DNA of 64,000 nt from Anastrepha obliqua. Lineage: Eukaryota; Arthropoda; Insecta; Diptera; Tephritidae. Made by a program: the position numbers and the translations under genes. The first letter of the stretch is position 1, and each line of letters begins with the position of its first letter. Positions 56,901 through 61,015 of the stretch are shown here, in pieces. The notes under the pieces are model-generated. The model was not told the DNA's origin. It was given only the letters and a program-made list of their open reading frames with translations, and made no database searches. The stretch lies in the NCBI RefSeq assembly GCF_027943255.1, contig NC_072896.1, positions 48,200,501-48,264,500 of the forward strand. Direction: 5' to 3'.

Positions 56901-57379
56901 TTTTTCAAATTTTTAAATAATTCATCAGCTAAATTAATTAAATTGTTAATTTGCTTGGATCCTTTTAACTTGCTTTCTACTTTTTTTCTCTTTTTGTATT
57001 GTAGTTATTACATTCGGTGACCGAAGATGAAATAAGAACACGCCACAATCATAAGACATCAGGAGTAACCGGTAGCAACACGGCCTCACCATCATTAAAT
57101 GTTAGTACTGCAGTGTTTGCGTATATCTTGTGTATTATATTTTAAAAACAACTAAAATTTATTCATCGACAGGACGTATCATTACAGAGTCATAGTAATG
57201 CACCGCCGCCGCACAATTTGCATAGCAGTAGTAGTGGTGAAGTCTTGGATGTGGGCTCTTTGAGTAGCCAAGTTACATCGGATCCAGTAAATGATCACTC
57301 AGATCACAATGGCGAGCGGGAGAATGTCGCTACTACACCACTTTTGCCTAAGCCTAGCGATATTGCTAACAACAAATAA
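17444..57379 (+). CDS. uex: uex: CNNM-family magnesium transporter (unextended), ten coding exons
   Basis: Join 17444-17922, 49861-50227, 50310-50495, 52057-52272, 52339-52512, 52587-53232, 53635-53901, 53979-54205, 57005-57100, 57173-57379: 954 codons plus TAA. Every junction is GT-AG and in phase. In order: a hydrophobic segment at residues 95-117 (signal or signal anchor), an extracellular domain at about 160-300, a DUF21 membrane domain at about 305-475 with [11 protein letters not shown] at 329-339, a CBS pair at 505-642, a cyclic-nucleotide-binding-like domain at about 691-835, and a polar tail. CNNM proteins sit in the plasma membrane and move or sense Mg2+ with Mg-ATP bound by the CBS pair; the fly protein acts in magnesium efflux. 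The [11 protein letters not shown] loop (608-618) is the PRL-phosphatase contact site in mammalian CNNMs. All domains are complete. Confidence 0.92.
17925..19045. other. no supported feature, 17925-19045 (start of intron 1)
   Basis: AT-rich intronic sequence without recognised repeats. Regulatory elements would be expected in a first intron, but none can be read directly. Confidence 0.4.
19050..19809 (-). mobile_element. DD37D Tc1/mariner-like element, truncated copy A
   Basis: The right end, at 19809 next to TA (19810-19811), shares the gagtgccgggctctgta terminus with copy B at 38475-39599. Minus-strand fragments give [11 protein letters not shown] and then [20 protein letters not shown], around the second and third catalytic aspartates. 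In this transposase group these are separated by 37 residues (QQD...NP(L/M)D). Earlier frames encode the region around [14 protein letters not shown]. The DNA-binding half (19400-19740) is present but broken. The 3' part after KPMDFSL is missing, so the copy lacks its left inverted repeat. Confidence 0.75.
19825..19940. repeat. dispersed repeat shared with 47015-47125
   Basis: Shares gacagacggcggcgttaat, ttaccggc, agttaat and ttacgcgaatta with 47015-47125 in the same order. It is probably one end of a DNA transposon family. In the 47015 copy it is followed by a possible coding start (ATG at 47144). Confidence 0.5.
19941..21195. other. no supported gene, 19941-21195
   Basis: AT-rich intronic sequence with a TATG/TACA tract near 20655-20695 and a short hairpin-repeat match at 20827 (see 15785). 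Confidence 0.4.
21196..21760 (+). repeat. dispersed repeat shared with 62330-62510
   Basis: The blocks ggtgagtg, gtggttagygt, gtcatgt/gtcatac, ttaatctactacaacatcctga and caagatgacg..tctcacgag follow the same order at 62330-62510. The downstream part (21640-21745) resembles 15785-15925. Class unknown; no coding frame. Confidence 0.5.
21942..22215 (+). repeat. tRNA-derived SINE, near full length (S3)
   Basis: Head gccgccgtagccgaatgagt with A box 21949-21964 and B box ggttcgagtga at 21998-22008. The conserved body follows (cctcggcaggcaat, ctccgagtgtatttctgc, cggagtcggctta, ccatttgcggaacaacatca). Confidence 0.85.
22440..23160 (+). pseudogene. non-LTR retrotransposon, RNase H-side C-terminal fragment
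   Basis: The + frame 22709-22939 holds [20 protein letters not shown] then [17 protein letters not shown]. This is the conserved (TGH..L..HL........CR.C.....E...H) cysteine/histidine motif that follows the RNase H region in R1/LOA/jockey-group elements. It continues in another frame as [20 protein letters not shown] and [10 protein letters not shown]. The upstream part (22440-22700) probably belongs to it but is not recognisable. At least one frameshift; dead. Confidence 0.65.
23165..27055. other. no supported gene, 23165-27055 (intron 1 interior)
   Basis: About 3.9 kb of AT-rich sequence with TATG/TACA microsatellite tracts at 24180-24225, 26085-26105, 26225-26260 and 26335-26365. A caaggcgaat motif at 25240 is shared with 27075. 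No protein family recognised in any frame. Confidence 0.45.
27060..27260 (+). repeat. diverged dispersed repeat, inverted partner at 37570-37785
   Basis: gcgaatttataca, ctagagcaacaa, acatttacatg, aatgtaaacaaa, gcaacaa and gaagaagyagg occur in the same order on the minus strand of 37570-37785. It is non-coding and of unknown class. Confidence 0.45.
28100..28560 (-). pseudogene. non-LTR retrotransposon fragment between RT and RNase H
   Basis: Minus-strand frame 28542-28180 (120 codons) contains [20 protein letters not shown], then [20 protein letters not shown] and [13 protein letters not shown]. This is the (WW......Q R.A....GA.R..PT.ALE..L.L.P.D) linker that follows the reverse transcriptase domain in the R1/LOA/jockey group. 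It is an isolated piece without the catalytic domains. Confidence 0.7.
28565..30485. other. no supported gene, 28565-30485
   Basis: Very AT-rich with poly-A/T runs at 28690-28760 and TACA/TATG tracts near 29430-29450 and 29860-29945. Nothing recognised. Confidence 0.45.
30489..30810 (+). repeat. dispersed repeat, second copy at 51352-51745
   Basis: aaaagattttaaaagtgag begins a block that matches 51352 onward through cagctgatgggctgacgtca-like sequence, gagattgygttggtgatata, tcaaccaatgacact, gaattcg..tgccgaatc and aaac.cggtaat.tatcat. It is non-coding. Confidence 0.65.
31020..31140. repeat. possible short repeat with B-box-like motif
   Basis: ggtttgaatcccgc at 31042 resembles an RNA polymerase III B box, but no A box was seen upstream. 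A tRNA gene is not supported. It could be a scrap of another tRNA-derived repeat. Confidence 0.2.
31204..32131 (-). mobile_element. DD41D mariner (rosa-like) with both ends, internally deleted
   Basis: 928 bp flanked by TA (31202-31203, 32132-32133). The roughly 28-bp inverted repeats begin AAGGGTG, then a run of 7-8 T, then AGAGGTTAGGTTTT. The transposase gene (32022 to 31309, minus) starts [20 protein letters not shown]. After about 30 codons it jumps, out of frame, straight to the catalytic domain at [12 protein letters not shown]. The region for the rest of the DNA-binding domain is deleted. The catalytic part is otherwise open for about 206 codons with D in SDEAHF, D in QQDGATCH and D in TPLDYFLW. 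The last two are 41 residues apart, the spacing of the DD41D (rosa) group known from tephritids. Confidence 0.9.
31309..32022 (-). pseudogene. DD41D mariner transposase with N-terminal deletion
   Basis: Coding remnant within the element above. The ATG at 32022-32020 opens the N-terminal frame. The deletion junction lies at about 31935-31940, and the catalytic frame runs to the stop at 31309. All three catalytic aspartates are present. Compared with the usual roughly 345 residues, about 110 are lost. The open state of the catalytic half suggests the deletion is not ancient. Confidence 0.85.
32440..32672 (-). mobile_element. DD41D mariner end fragment, internally deleted
   Basis: The right end is caccctt at 32666-32672 followed by TA. 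Reading inward on the minus strand, [13 protein letters not shown] is followed after about 25 codons by [14 protein letters not shown], equivalent to [10 protein letters not shown].. of the intact protein. The first catalytic aspartate is Asn here. Most of the DNA-binding domain and everything after the first catalytic motif is absent. Confidence 0.65.
33109..33323. mobile_element. 215-bp MITE with TA flanks
   Basis: Terminal inverted repeats CAAGGTGGCGCAAAATTAAT match over 20 bases at both ends, between TA dinucleotides at 33107-33108 and 33324-33325. There is no coding capacity. The size and TA target fit a Tc1/mariner-derived MITE. A similar terminus occurs at 47888-47905. Confidence 0.85.
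33326..34475. other. no supported gene, 33326-34475
   Basis: AT-rich intronic sequence. No recognised repeat or coding pattern. Confidence 0.45.
34480..35205 (+). pseudogene. jockey-like reverse transcriptase, heavily degraded
   Basis: Broken + frames give [10 protein letters not shown] at about 34510, SVLGPVLY at about 34666, [10 protein letters not shown] (the F/YADD site, here FADG) at about 34710, [12 protein letters not shown] at about 34793 and [20 protein letters not shown] then ILTAVTN at about 35100-35170. These are the ordered palm, YADD and thumb landmarks of a jockey-type element. The second catalytic Asp is Gly and there are many stops. The LQSKIL..VTN block is equivalent to the one at 2150-2190. 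Confidence 0.7.
35751..35945 (+). repeat. tRNA-derived SINE, 5' two-thirds (S4)
   Basis: A box tagctgaataggctgg at 35758-35773 and perfect B box ggttcgaatct at 35801-35811. The body follows through cacgaaaaagctcttcataa, then truncates. Confidence 0.85.
35950..37565. other. no supported gene, 35950-37565
   Basis: AT-rich intronic sequence with a ctctctctc tract at about 36793. Nothing recognised. Confidence 0.4.
37570..37785 (-). repeat. diverged dispersed repeat, inverted partner of 27060-27260
   Basis: Ordered short matches on the minus strand to 27060-27260 (see there). The + frame at 37919-38173 just beyond it is open for 84 codons but resembles nothing I know. Confidence 0.45.
38252..38474 (-). 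mobile_element. mariner-type C-terminal fragment, interrupted by copy B
   Basis: It starts AAGGGTGATCAATTTAGAGG at 38252 after TA (38250-38251), the same AAGGGTG terminus as the DD41D element at 31204. The minus strand then reads [17 protein letters not shown], the C-terminal end of that transposase type (EIP.E...RV..N). It stops exactly at the left end of the DD37D copy at 38475, implying that element jumped into it at a TA. Confidence 0.65.
38475..39599 (-). mobile_element. DD37D Tc1/mariner-like element, copy B, both ends, internally deleted
   Basis: 1125 bp flanked by TA (38473-38474 and 39600-39601). The ends CAGAGTCCGGCATTCGAAGTG and, inverted, CAGGGCCCGGTACTCCAAGTA agree at about 16 of 21 bases. 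The minus-strand frame 39450-39200 encodes the DNA-binding part ([20 protein letters not shown], then [20 protein letters not shown]). 39202-38939 encodes up to [21 protein letters not shown] junction near 38850-38870 then skips the second catalytic region, leaving the third-aspartate and C-terminal region ([20 protein letters not shown]). The first catalytic site reads FFGEKI instead of FSDEKI, losing Asp. It is inactive twice over. Confidence 0.85.
39602..39968 (-). pseudogene. non-LTR retrotransposon C-terminal Cys/His fragment
   Basis: Minus-strand frame 39968-39705 (87 codons) begins at [20 protein letters not shown] and contains [20 protein letters not shown], the terminal CR.C....ET..H.LC.C domain of R1/LOA/jockey-group polymerases. 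It ends [14 protein letters not shown]. The 3' UTR runs to 39602, where the DD37D element abuts. RT and RNase H domains are not visible upstream. Confidence 0.7.
39970..41330. other. no supported gene, 39970-41330
   Basis: AT-rich intronic sequence; nothing recognised. Short microsatellite-like runs occur near 40800 and 41025. Confidence 0.45.
41336..41880 (-). mobile_element. DD34D mariner fragment, same family as 55566-56783
   Basis: The left end is CTAGGTTGTTCAATAAGC at 41336 preceded by TA, identical in type to the ends of the mariner at 55566. Minus-strand pieces read [20 protein letters not shown] (first catalytic Asp in TDETW) and, near the end, [20 protein letters not shown]. The central part with the second and third aspartates is deleted, and the right end is lost near 41880, where a retrotransposon begins. 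Confidence 0.75.
41900..42575 (+). pseudogene. non-LTR retrotransposon RNase H end and Cys/His domain with (CCTA)n tail
   Basis: A + frame with a stop at about 41995 reads [20 protein letters not shown] (the RNase H terminal motif, GN..AD.LA..G). It then runs open from 42022 to 42450: [38 protein letters not shown], ending HYINRSGWL. The stop at 42448 is followed by about 100 bases of 3' UTR and a ctaacctacctacctaccta tail at 42553-42575, the simple-repeat type of 3' end used by this group instead of poly-A. It is 5'-truncated. Its reading frame is among the best preserved of the retroelement fragments here. Confidence 0.8.
42580..43525. other. no supported gene; microsatellite-rich, 42580-43525
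   Basis: Multiple TATG/CATA/TACA tracts at 42990-43025, 43120-43185, 43305-43365 and 43410-43450. No coding signal. Confidence 0.5.
43530..44165 (+). mobile_element. irritans-type DD34D mariner, core deleted
   Basis: The left terminal region has aaagtcccgggtctaacaca and atggcactag, as in irritans-type mariners. The + frame 43704-44147 encodes the transposase N-terminus ([82 protein letters not shown]). At about 44115 the sequence switches to a piece equivalent to the region after the second catalytic site ([12 protein letters not shown], in a different frame), then ends. All three catalytic aspartates are gone. No right terminal repeat was found. Confidence 0.8.
44170..46890. other. no supported gene, 44170-46890
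   Basis: About 2.7 kb of AT-rich intronic sequence with TATG/TACA tracts at 45145-45175, 46405-46440, 46525-46540 and 46715-46735. A frame at 45644-45913 (89 codons) is open but unrecognised. Confidence 0.4.
46895..46985 (-). repeat. decayed tRNA-derived SINE scrap (S5)
   Basis: ttaatggcagaaatgagcgtggaggctcaccattg and tcggtgtgtcatcac match the minus-strand SINE body loosely. Confidence 0.35.
47015..47190 (+). mobile_element. possible Harbinger-type element 5' end
   Basis: The repeat shared with 19825-19940 is followed by an ATG at 47144 opening [20 protein letters not shown]. An MDRR..LA.L start after such a repeat suggests a Harbinger/HARBI1-type gene, but the frame runs into mariner sequence and no catalytic motif is present. 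Confidence 0.35.
47190..47560 (-). pseudogene. DD34D mariner transposase, N-terminus joined to C-terminus
   Basis: Minus-strand frame: [20 protein letters not shown] then STAR, the first helix-turn-helix (AAR.IC.VY.ED...E.TAR). Only about 18 residues later comes [20 protein letters not shown] then [20 protein letters not shown], the region around and after the third catalytic aspartate (SPDLAP.DYHLF), with Asp replaced (TEYHLF). Some 200 residues are missing in frame, leaving a 95-codon open fusion. A terminus-like CAAGGTGGCGCAAAAT lies at 47888-47905 on the minus strand, but linkage to this copy is not shown. Confidence 0.75.
47888..47905 (-). repeat. terminal-repeat motif shared with the MITE at 33109
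   Basis: attttgcgccaccttgc is the complement of the MITE terminus CAAGGTGGCGCAAAAT. No partner end was found nearby. Confidence 0.45.
48030..49085 (+). pseudogene. DD41D mariner remnant, split by a retrotransposon
   Basis: From about 48800 the + strand reads [20 protein letters not shown], then after frame breaks [17 protein letters not shown] and [20 protein letters not shown]. These are the first-aspartate and third-aspartate blocks of the DD41D group (compare 31309-31929). The stretch for the second aspartate is missing. The insertion at 48128-48692 lies upstream within its N-terminal half. Confidence 0.65.
48128..48692 (-). mobile_element. 5'-truncated non-LTR retrotransposon with 14-bp target duplication
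   Basis: On the minus strand, 48505-48230 decodes with frame breaks to [20 protein letters not shown], then [15 protein letters not shown], the Cys/His domain after RNase H (same group as 41900-42575). The 3' UTR continues down to 48128 and ends in taacctaacctaac on the minus strand. TCTTGACATAAAGT flanks it on both sides (48114-48127 and 48693-48706). This is a clean target-primed insertion. Confidence 0.85.
49528..49685 (+). repeat. tRNA-derived SINE, 3' half (S6)
   Basis: Body from aaaagcttctcataaaaaat through ggagtcggctta, aggaggaggagtttggccaa, to the end gcgtat..cgccaattattt. It lies about 180 bases before uex exon 2. Confidence 0.8.
49681..49725. repeat. AT palindrome after SINE S6
   Basis: ataccatatatggt occurs twice in tandem and is itself self-complementary, so the 49681-49720 block can form a near-perfect hairpin. 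It replaces the (TA)n tail seen in other SINE copies and lies about 140 bases upstream of the uex exon 2 acceptor. Confidence 0.6.
49861..50227 (+). CDS. uex: uex coding exon 2 (extracellular domain)
   Basis: Acceptor tttacag|aaatcg; donor gtg|gtgagt. Residues 160-282: a beta-rich extracellular domain ([24 protein letters not shown]) typical of CNNM proteins before the first membrane segment. Confidence 0.9.
50310..50495 (+). CDS. uex: uex coding exon 3 (first DUF21 membrane helix)
   Basis: Acceptor ttttag|ggaacc; donor aaag|gtaggt. Residues 283-344. It carries the first membrane helix ([18 protein letters not shown]) and the family signature [16 protein letters not shown], whose small and polar residues line the ion site in this domain. 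The preceding 82-base intron contains a (TATG)n tract at 50278-50303. Confidence 0.93.
50789..51090 (+). repeat. tRNA-derived SINE, full length, reference copy (S7)
   Basis: Head gccgccgtagctgaatgggg with A box tagctgaatggggtgg (50796-50811) and B box ggtccgaatct (50846-50856), spaced like a tRNA internal promoter. Then come a poly-T stretch, ctcggcaggcaatggcaaac, cttcataaaaaaatatatct, cggaatcggctta and aggaggaggagttcggccaa. It ends in a long (TA)n tract at 51088-51120. It sits in uex intron 3, sense orientation. There is no protein-coding capacity, as expected of a SINE mobilised by a LINE in trans. Confidence 0.9.
51352..51745 (+). repeat. dispersed repeat, partner of 30489-30810, with internal duplication
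   Basis: Same block order as 30489-30810, but the middle segment (gattgtrttrgtgatata ... gcaacgactgatt ... gtgtgtgaatat) occurs twice, at about 51472-51560 and 51589-51690. It lies in uex intron 3. Non-coding. Confidence 0.7.
52057..52272 (+). CDS. uex: uex coding exon 4 (DUF21 membrane domain)
   Basis: Acceptor tttacag|atcttg; donor ccacag|gttaat. Residues 345-416 include [20 protein letters not shown], the GNVLVNST helix and GEITPQ, all conserved DUF21 landmarks. Confidence 0.93.
52339..52512 (+). CDS. uex: uex coding exon 5 (end of membrane domain)
   Basis: Acceptor gttgcag|gctgtt; donor gtgaag|gtatgt. Residues 417-474: [20 protein letters not shown], a membrane helix ending in [12 protein letters not shown], then the amphipathic linker [10 protein letters not shown] leading to the CBS domains. 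Confidence 0.93.
52587..53232 (+). CDS. uex: uex coding exon 6 (paired CBS / Bateman module)
   Basis: Acceptor gtatag|gtcaca; donor acat|gtaagt. Residues 475-689 plus one base. CBS1 runs from [11 protein letters not shown] to [12 protein letters not shown]2 runs from [13 protein letters not shown] to [20 protein letters not shown]. The acidic [11 protein letters not shown] loop with Asp614 is conserved with the PRL-binding loop of vertebrate CNNMs. The closing segment [12 protein letters not shown] is also family-typical. Confidence 0.95.
53635..53901 (+). CDS. uex: uex coding exon 7 (cNMP-binding-like domain, part 1)
   Basis: Acceptor gtatag|ctgtcg; donor gttg|gtaagt. It completes Ser690 (T|CT) and encodes 691-778, including [20 protein letters not shown] and a beta-roll ending [11 protein letters not shown]. 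This is a cyclic-nucleotide-binding homology fold; in CNNMs it mainly dimerises rather than acting as a classical cAMP sensor. Confidence 0.93.
53979..54205 (+). CDS. uex: uex coding exon 8 (cNMP-binding-like domain, part 2)
   Basis: Acceptor caaaag|attcgc; donor aagg|gtaagt. It completes Asp779 (G|AT) and encodes 780-854: [20 protein letters not shown], then the helix [14 protein letters not shown]. Confidence 0.92.
54675..54872 (+). repeat. tRNA-derived SINE, body and 3' end (S8)
   Basis: Begins at ttggcaggcaatggcaaacc and runs through ggagtcggcttaaaattgta, ccatttgtggaacaacatcc and aggaggaggagctcggccaa to gcgccaattattt. The tRNA head is missing. It lies in uex intron 8. Confidence 0.85.
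55566..56783 (+). mobile_element. DD34D mariner, both ends, heavily mutated
   Basis: 1218 bp between TA dinucleotides (55564-55565, 56784-56785). The ends CTAGGTTGTTCCATAAGTTT and, inverted, CTAGGTTGTTCAATAAGTTT are nearly identical. Transposase fragments in three frames on the + strand include [31 protein letters not shown] and RRFIIKN, then [13 protein letters not shown]. The first catalytic region is degraded, and the C-terminus reads [20 protein letters not shown]. It lies in uex intron 8. It is a relative of 41336-41880. Confidence 0.85.
57005..57100 (+). CDS. uex: uex coding exon 9 (tail)
   Basis: Acceptor ttgtag|ttatta; donor taaat|gttagt. 32 codons (855-886), beginning [20 protein letters not shown]. 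It keeps the phase-0 frame from exon 8 across a 2.8-kb intron. Confidence 0.85.
57173..57379 (+). CDS. uex: uex coding exon 10 (Ser/His-rich tail and stop)
   Basis: Acceptor cgacag|gacgta. 68 codons (887-954) then TAA at 57377-57379. The tail is low complexity ([14 protein letters not shown]) and ends [15 protein letters not shown]. It is presumably a disordered cytoplasmic tail. Confidence 0.85.
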   Translation, partial: DVSLQSHSNAPPPHNLHSSSSGEVLDVGSLSSQVTSDPVNDHSDHNGERENVATTPLLPKPSDIANNK

Positions 57380-58125
57380 CAACAAACCTAACAACCAACG
57401 CTGTTAACTCAAAAGTGTACATACGCATAAGAGTAGAGAAGTAGCAAGGCATTGATGCTTGTTGGTTTGTCTGTTTTCTTTTTTGGTTCTAGATATCACA
57501 GCGTATTAAAAATCCTCATGCACGCTCCATTTACCACCGTCAACGTTTTTACCACCATCGACATAAAGCGTAACATACACCAGCATACATTTAGAGTGCG
57601 GATTTCAGTGTCACCTCTTCCAATATATCGTACATACCAATACAAATATGTACTTAATTACAATACGACTAATACCTGCGCATGTTAATGTAACACTTTA
57701 CCAGTATCGTTGTCAACTACCGCAAGATAATTACTCTTTTACTTGTTATACTTATCCTTTTACTATGCAGCGTAACTTTTGTAACTCTATAAAATGTTCA
57801 GATTTATTTAGATTTCTCTGAACACGCCGTCACGCTCTAGTTTTCGTTCTTTAAAATTAGCTTAAGCGTAAAATCTAATAATAATCAAGATGAATCAATT
57901 AATTAAAAATAATAATGCGAAAAAATTTCGAGAGATACACAAGAAATATATTACGTGCATACATATTTTTTCAACTAAACCTAATGGAGCATGTAAAAGA
58001 GAATATTTTTTTAAAACCAGATGTATGTAGAAGACAAAACAATAAGTAAAAAAAAAACAATAACTATGACAAAAGCATTTTCAGAAAGTGCTGATAACAT
58101 AAAGAAAATTTAATTTTACACTCTT
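57380..58125 (+). other. uex: probable uex 3' UTR
   Basis: Follows the TAA at 57377-57379. It is AT-rich and non-coding. No polyadenylation signal can be singled out; an AATAAA followed by an A run occurs at about 58570, after a transposon scrap. Confidence 0.5.
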
Positions 58126-58129
58126 ACGA

Positions 58130-58460
58130 TTGCATCGAGAAATTGTGCTTTTGACTAAACTTCCAACGACATTTTGGCATAGCGTAGGCTCAATTTCACA
58201 AGTGGCATGTTGGGCATCGCCTCTGAGTTCGAAATATTTCCTCCCCAGCAACTCTAATAGAAAAAATCCAACGGCGTTAAATCGAATGTTACTGGTAGCC
58301 AATTTACATTGTCGTGACGTAGGATAGCGACATTTTCAAACCGTCTCCACAAAACTCTCATCTTTGCAGTAGTAGATTTTCACACATTCTTTGTGATGTG
58401 GCTCAGTATAATTTTCCATAATTAAGCCGCCTCTATATTCAAGCATAACATTTCTGTCCA
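58130..58460 (-). pseudogene. mariner-like (DD41D-type) fragment
   Basis: Minus strand from about 58325: LRHDNVNWLPVTFDLTPLDF then FY, a stop, and further residues. It resembles [17 protein letters not shown] around the third catalytic aspartate of the DD41D group. A single motif only; it lies at or inside the uex 3' UTR. Confidence 0.5.
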
Positions 58461-58464
58461 GAGT

Positions 58465-59770
58465 TAAATGCGGTCACCAATATTAGCGTACTTATATTAG
58501 TTTTAATAGCGTGTCAATCGATTCTAAAAACGTCATACTTTTTTCTGTTTTTTCTGTTTAAAGTGTTACAATAAAAAAAAAAAAAAACAAAGTTAGTTAA
58601 GCGGTCAGCAAAAGTCATAATCTTATACATGTGAATTATCTCTTACGTGCGTCTTTTAAAACATTTCATGTCGATACGAGTGACAACACAATAATATATT
58701 ATACATACATACGCTTACATACATATACGTATATAGACATGTATCTCATTGACGTTATATCTGAAAATGCCTTTGTCATAGATTAAATCAGTAATACGAT
58801 CGTAAACGAAGGACCAGTTAGGAGATATGCCTATCAAGTTAAACCAAAAACAGAACAATTTTAATGAAAAAAACTAACTTCTGGTCGGTCAAAAAACGTA
58901 TGTATGTAATAATGTTTGAAAATTATACCTCAGTACGTACATTGTGACGTACGTCAAATAATACCTAATGTACTTAAGAGCGATGTGAAACAAAAGCAAA
59001 TACAAAAAAACAAAACAAAAAAAGAACAAATGTGGTAGTATTGTATGTATCCCCCCTCCTCACGTCTAATTAAAAAAATTATAACTTACGCACTATTGCA
59101 GAAAAACTATTTTTTGCTATTATCGGCCTCGTGTTATTGTCGATGTTGAAGGTTTGTTATTGGCCAACAAACAACGTCGATGTTATACATACATACATAC
59201 ATACATGCATGCAGACATAAAAGTTTTGTTCAATGCCACATATGCTGTTTTATATATTAACTTAAGAGATTTGTTACTGGCGTTTATCTACTATATATAT
59301 ATATATGTATATACAAATATGTATTTAAGAACAAAGAGCGCTTTTATTTAATTTAGTTTATATTATTTTTGTACGGAAGTTAAAAACTTCCTTACTTGTT
59401 GTCCATTTAATTATGTTAAAATTCAAATTATACTGAAAGTAAATCTATTATTGCAAGAAATTAACAATTTTACGTAAACTTTCACGAATTTAAGTCATTC
59501 AACGTAAAATATATAATATATTTGCTAAAAAGAGTTGCAAACCCTTCAAGCGCTTCCTTAACTTCTCGTTTTAAAAACTTGCATACATACTATCGATTTA
59601 AAAAAGGTAAATGAATAAAATTAATTATTCTGAAGTGTAAACGATTCGTTTTTTTTTTTTGTTTGTTAATCCTGGATCACTAAGAATTCGTCTAAGGGGT
59701 TAGGGGTAGTCAGAATTTTCAAAAAATAGAATGTTTTTTTGCATTATCTTAAAGTATAATATCTTAAAAA
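58465..59770. other. no supported gene, 58465-59770
   Basis: AT-rich. (ATAC)n tract at 59184-59206 and (TA)n near 59293-59310. AATAAA plus A-run at 58570 is the best candidate for the uex polyadenylation site, but this is a guess. The ggggttaggggtagtcagaa sequence at 59696 and the stretch resuming at 61195 look like one older repeat split by the Harbinger insertion. Confidence 0.4.
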
Positions 59771-60024
59771 TATTGGCCCCTATTATGAGCAACATTCGAT
59801 CTTCGACTGTAGTCGAAAGTGCTGATCGAACGAATTTTCATTTTGTATTATGGTGCTCATTCGTTGAAGAATAGGACTATTGTGAATTTCGATCGCTCGA
59901 CGCATTTACAATAGATAATTTTTTCTCAGCTGATACAGCAAATCAACATAAAAGACAACCCGATTGTGTTGAAATTCTTTGCTAACATTATTTTTAAAAG
60001 TTAAAAAAAGTATTTTTTGTGAAA

Positions 60025-60549
60025 ATGAGTACAACGGAGTTGTGGTTCGACGATTCATCGGACGATGAAAGATTAGTGGAATTAGCTAGAAGTAGAAAAC
60101 AGTTGAGGGGCGCATCCAACCCCCTAGAAATGGCTTCCACTGAGTACGCTTAGAATTTTCAAAATGTGTTGACGTACTTAATATTACAGAAATTTCCTTA
60201 TAGATTTTTAAAGAACTTTAGATTATCTAAAGAGGCGTTTACGAACCTACTGTCCAGTACAGAAAACCAGTTGCAGCAGTGCACCCGAGCCAAATCCATT
60301 CAAAATATTTTAAAGCTAGCCACAGTTCTGCGATTTTATGATCAGGGATCGTACCAATTGAGTATTGGTAATGAAGGTATGCTAGGACTTGCTCAAGCCA
60401 CTGTGTCTGTTGTGCTATCGGAAATAATAGATGTCCTGGAAAATTATATTTGCCAAAGATGGATACAATTTAGTAGTACAGAGGCTGATCTACAACAAAG
60501 AAAAGCACATTTTTATAGCAAATACAGCATAAGAGATGAAATCTCTTGA
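60025..60549 (+). pseudogene. Harbinger transposase N-terminal half (HARBI1-like)
   Basis: ATG at 60025 opens MSTTELWFDDSSDDERLVEL, ending ASNPLEMASTEYA and a stop at 60153. The main frame resumes by 60166 and contains FLKNFRLSKEAFTNLLSSTE, LATVLRFYDQGSYQLSIGNE and GLAQATVSVVLSEIIDVLEN, the HARBI1 N-terminal blocks. A short intron (gtgttg..ttacag, about 60164-60191) or a frameshift must link the two. It breaks off after FYSKYSIRDEIS, just before the expected first catalytic Asp (GAIDG/C), so no catalytic residue remains. Confidence 0.8.
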
Positions 60550-60731
60550 ACATTATAGAAAAATCTAAAAAGTATTAAGAAGAAACCTTTACGCCACAGT
60601 TTCTGTTTTATTTTTGTTATAAATTTTCTTTATTCAATTATTCGTCATTCGAAAAAAATATGTATTTCAGTTCCTCTACGTATTTCAGCCCATACCTGCC
60701 AAGGGAAAATAAAAATGTATTTCTATAAACA

Positions 60732-61015
60732 TCACAAAAAAAAACCATTATTAACCTTAATCCATTTTGCTGCCGTTCTAACTGGTGGTCCCAAGCAATT
60801 CAGCTCCGTTGTAAATTCCTCCCATTTTTTTGCTGCATGAACTTTGGTGCAAATCTCTTTTGCGAATTGTGGATTCTCTTCCATTAATGAAACTAGCCTT
60901 TCTAATTGCTGTTTGGAACTCACGACTTTCGACCTGCATAAAATTAGCAAAATTAGTATATATTTATTATTTTGTTACTATAAAACCATAAATAATCGAA
61001 AACAACTTACATTTT
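60732..61015 (-). pseudogene. Harbinger accessory Myb/SANT-like protein, truncated
   Basis: Minus-strand frame 60950-60732 contains SKQQLERLVSLMEENPQFAK and then KKWEEFTTELNCLGPPVRTA followed by AKWIKV, the Zeste-like Myb/SANT domain that carries Harbinger transposase to its ends. Upstream, an exon ending AT|gtaagt at about 61012 can splice to atgcag|gtcg at about 60934, creating the start codon across the junction (AT|G TCG: Met-Ser-Lys). After WIKV the frame runs into unrelated residues and stops, because the rest was lost in the internal deletion. Confidence 0.7.
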
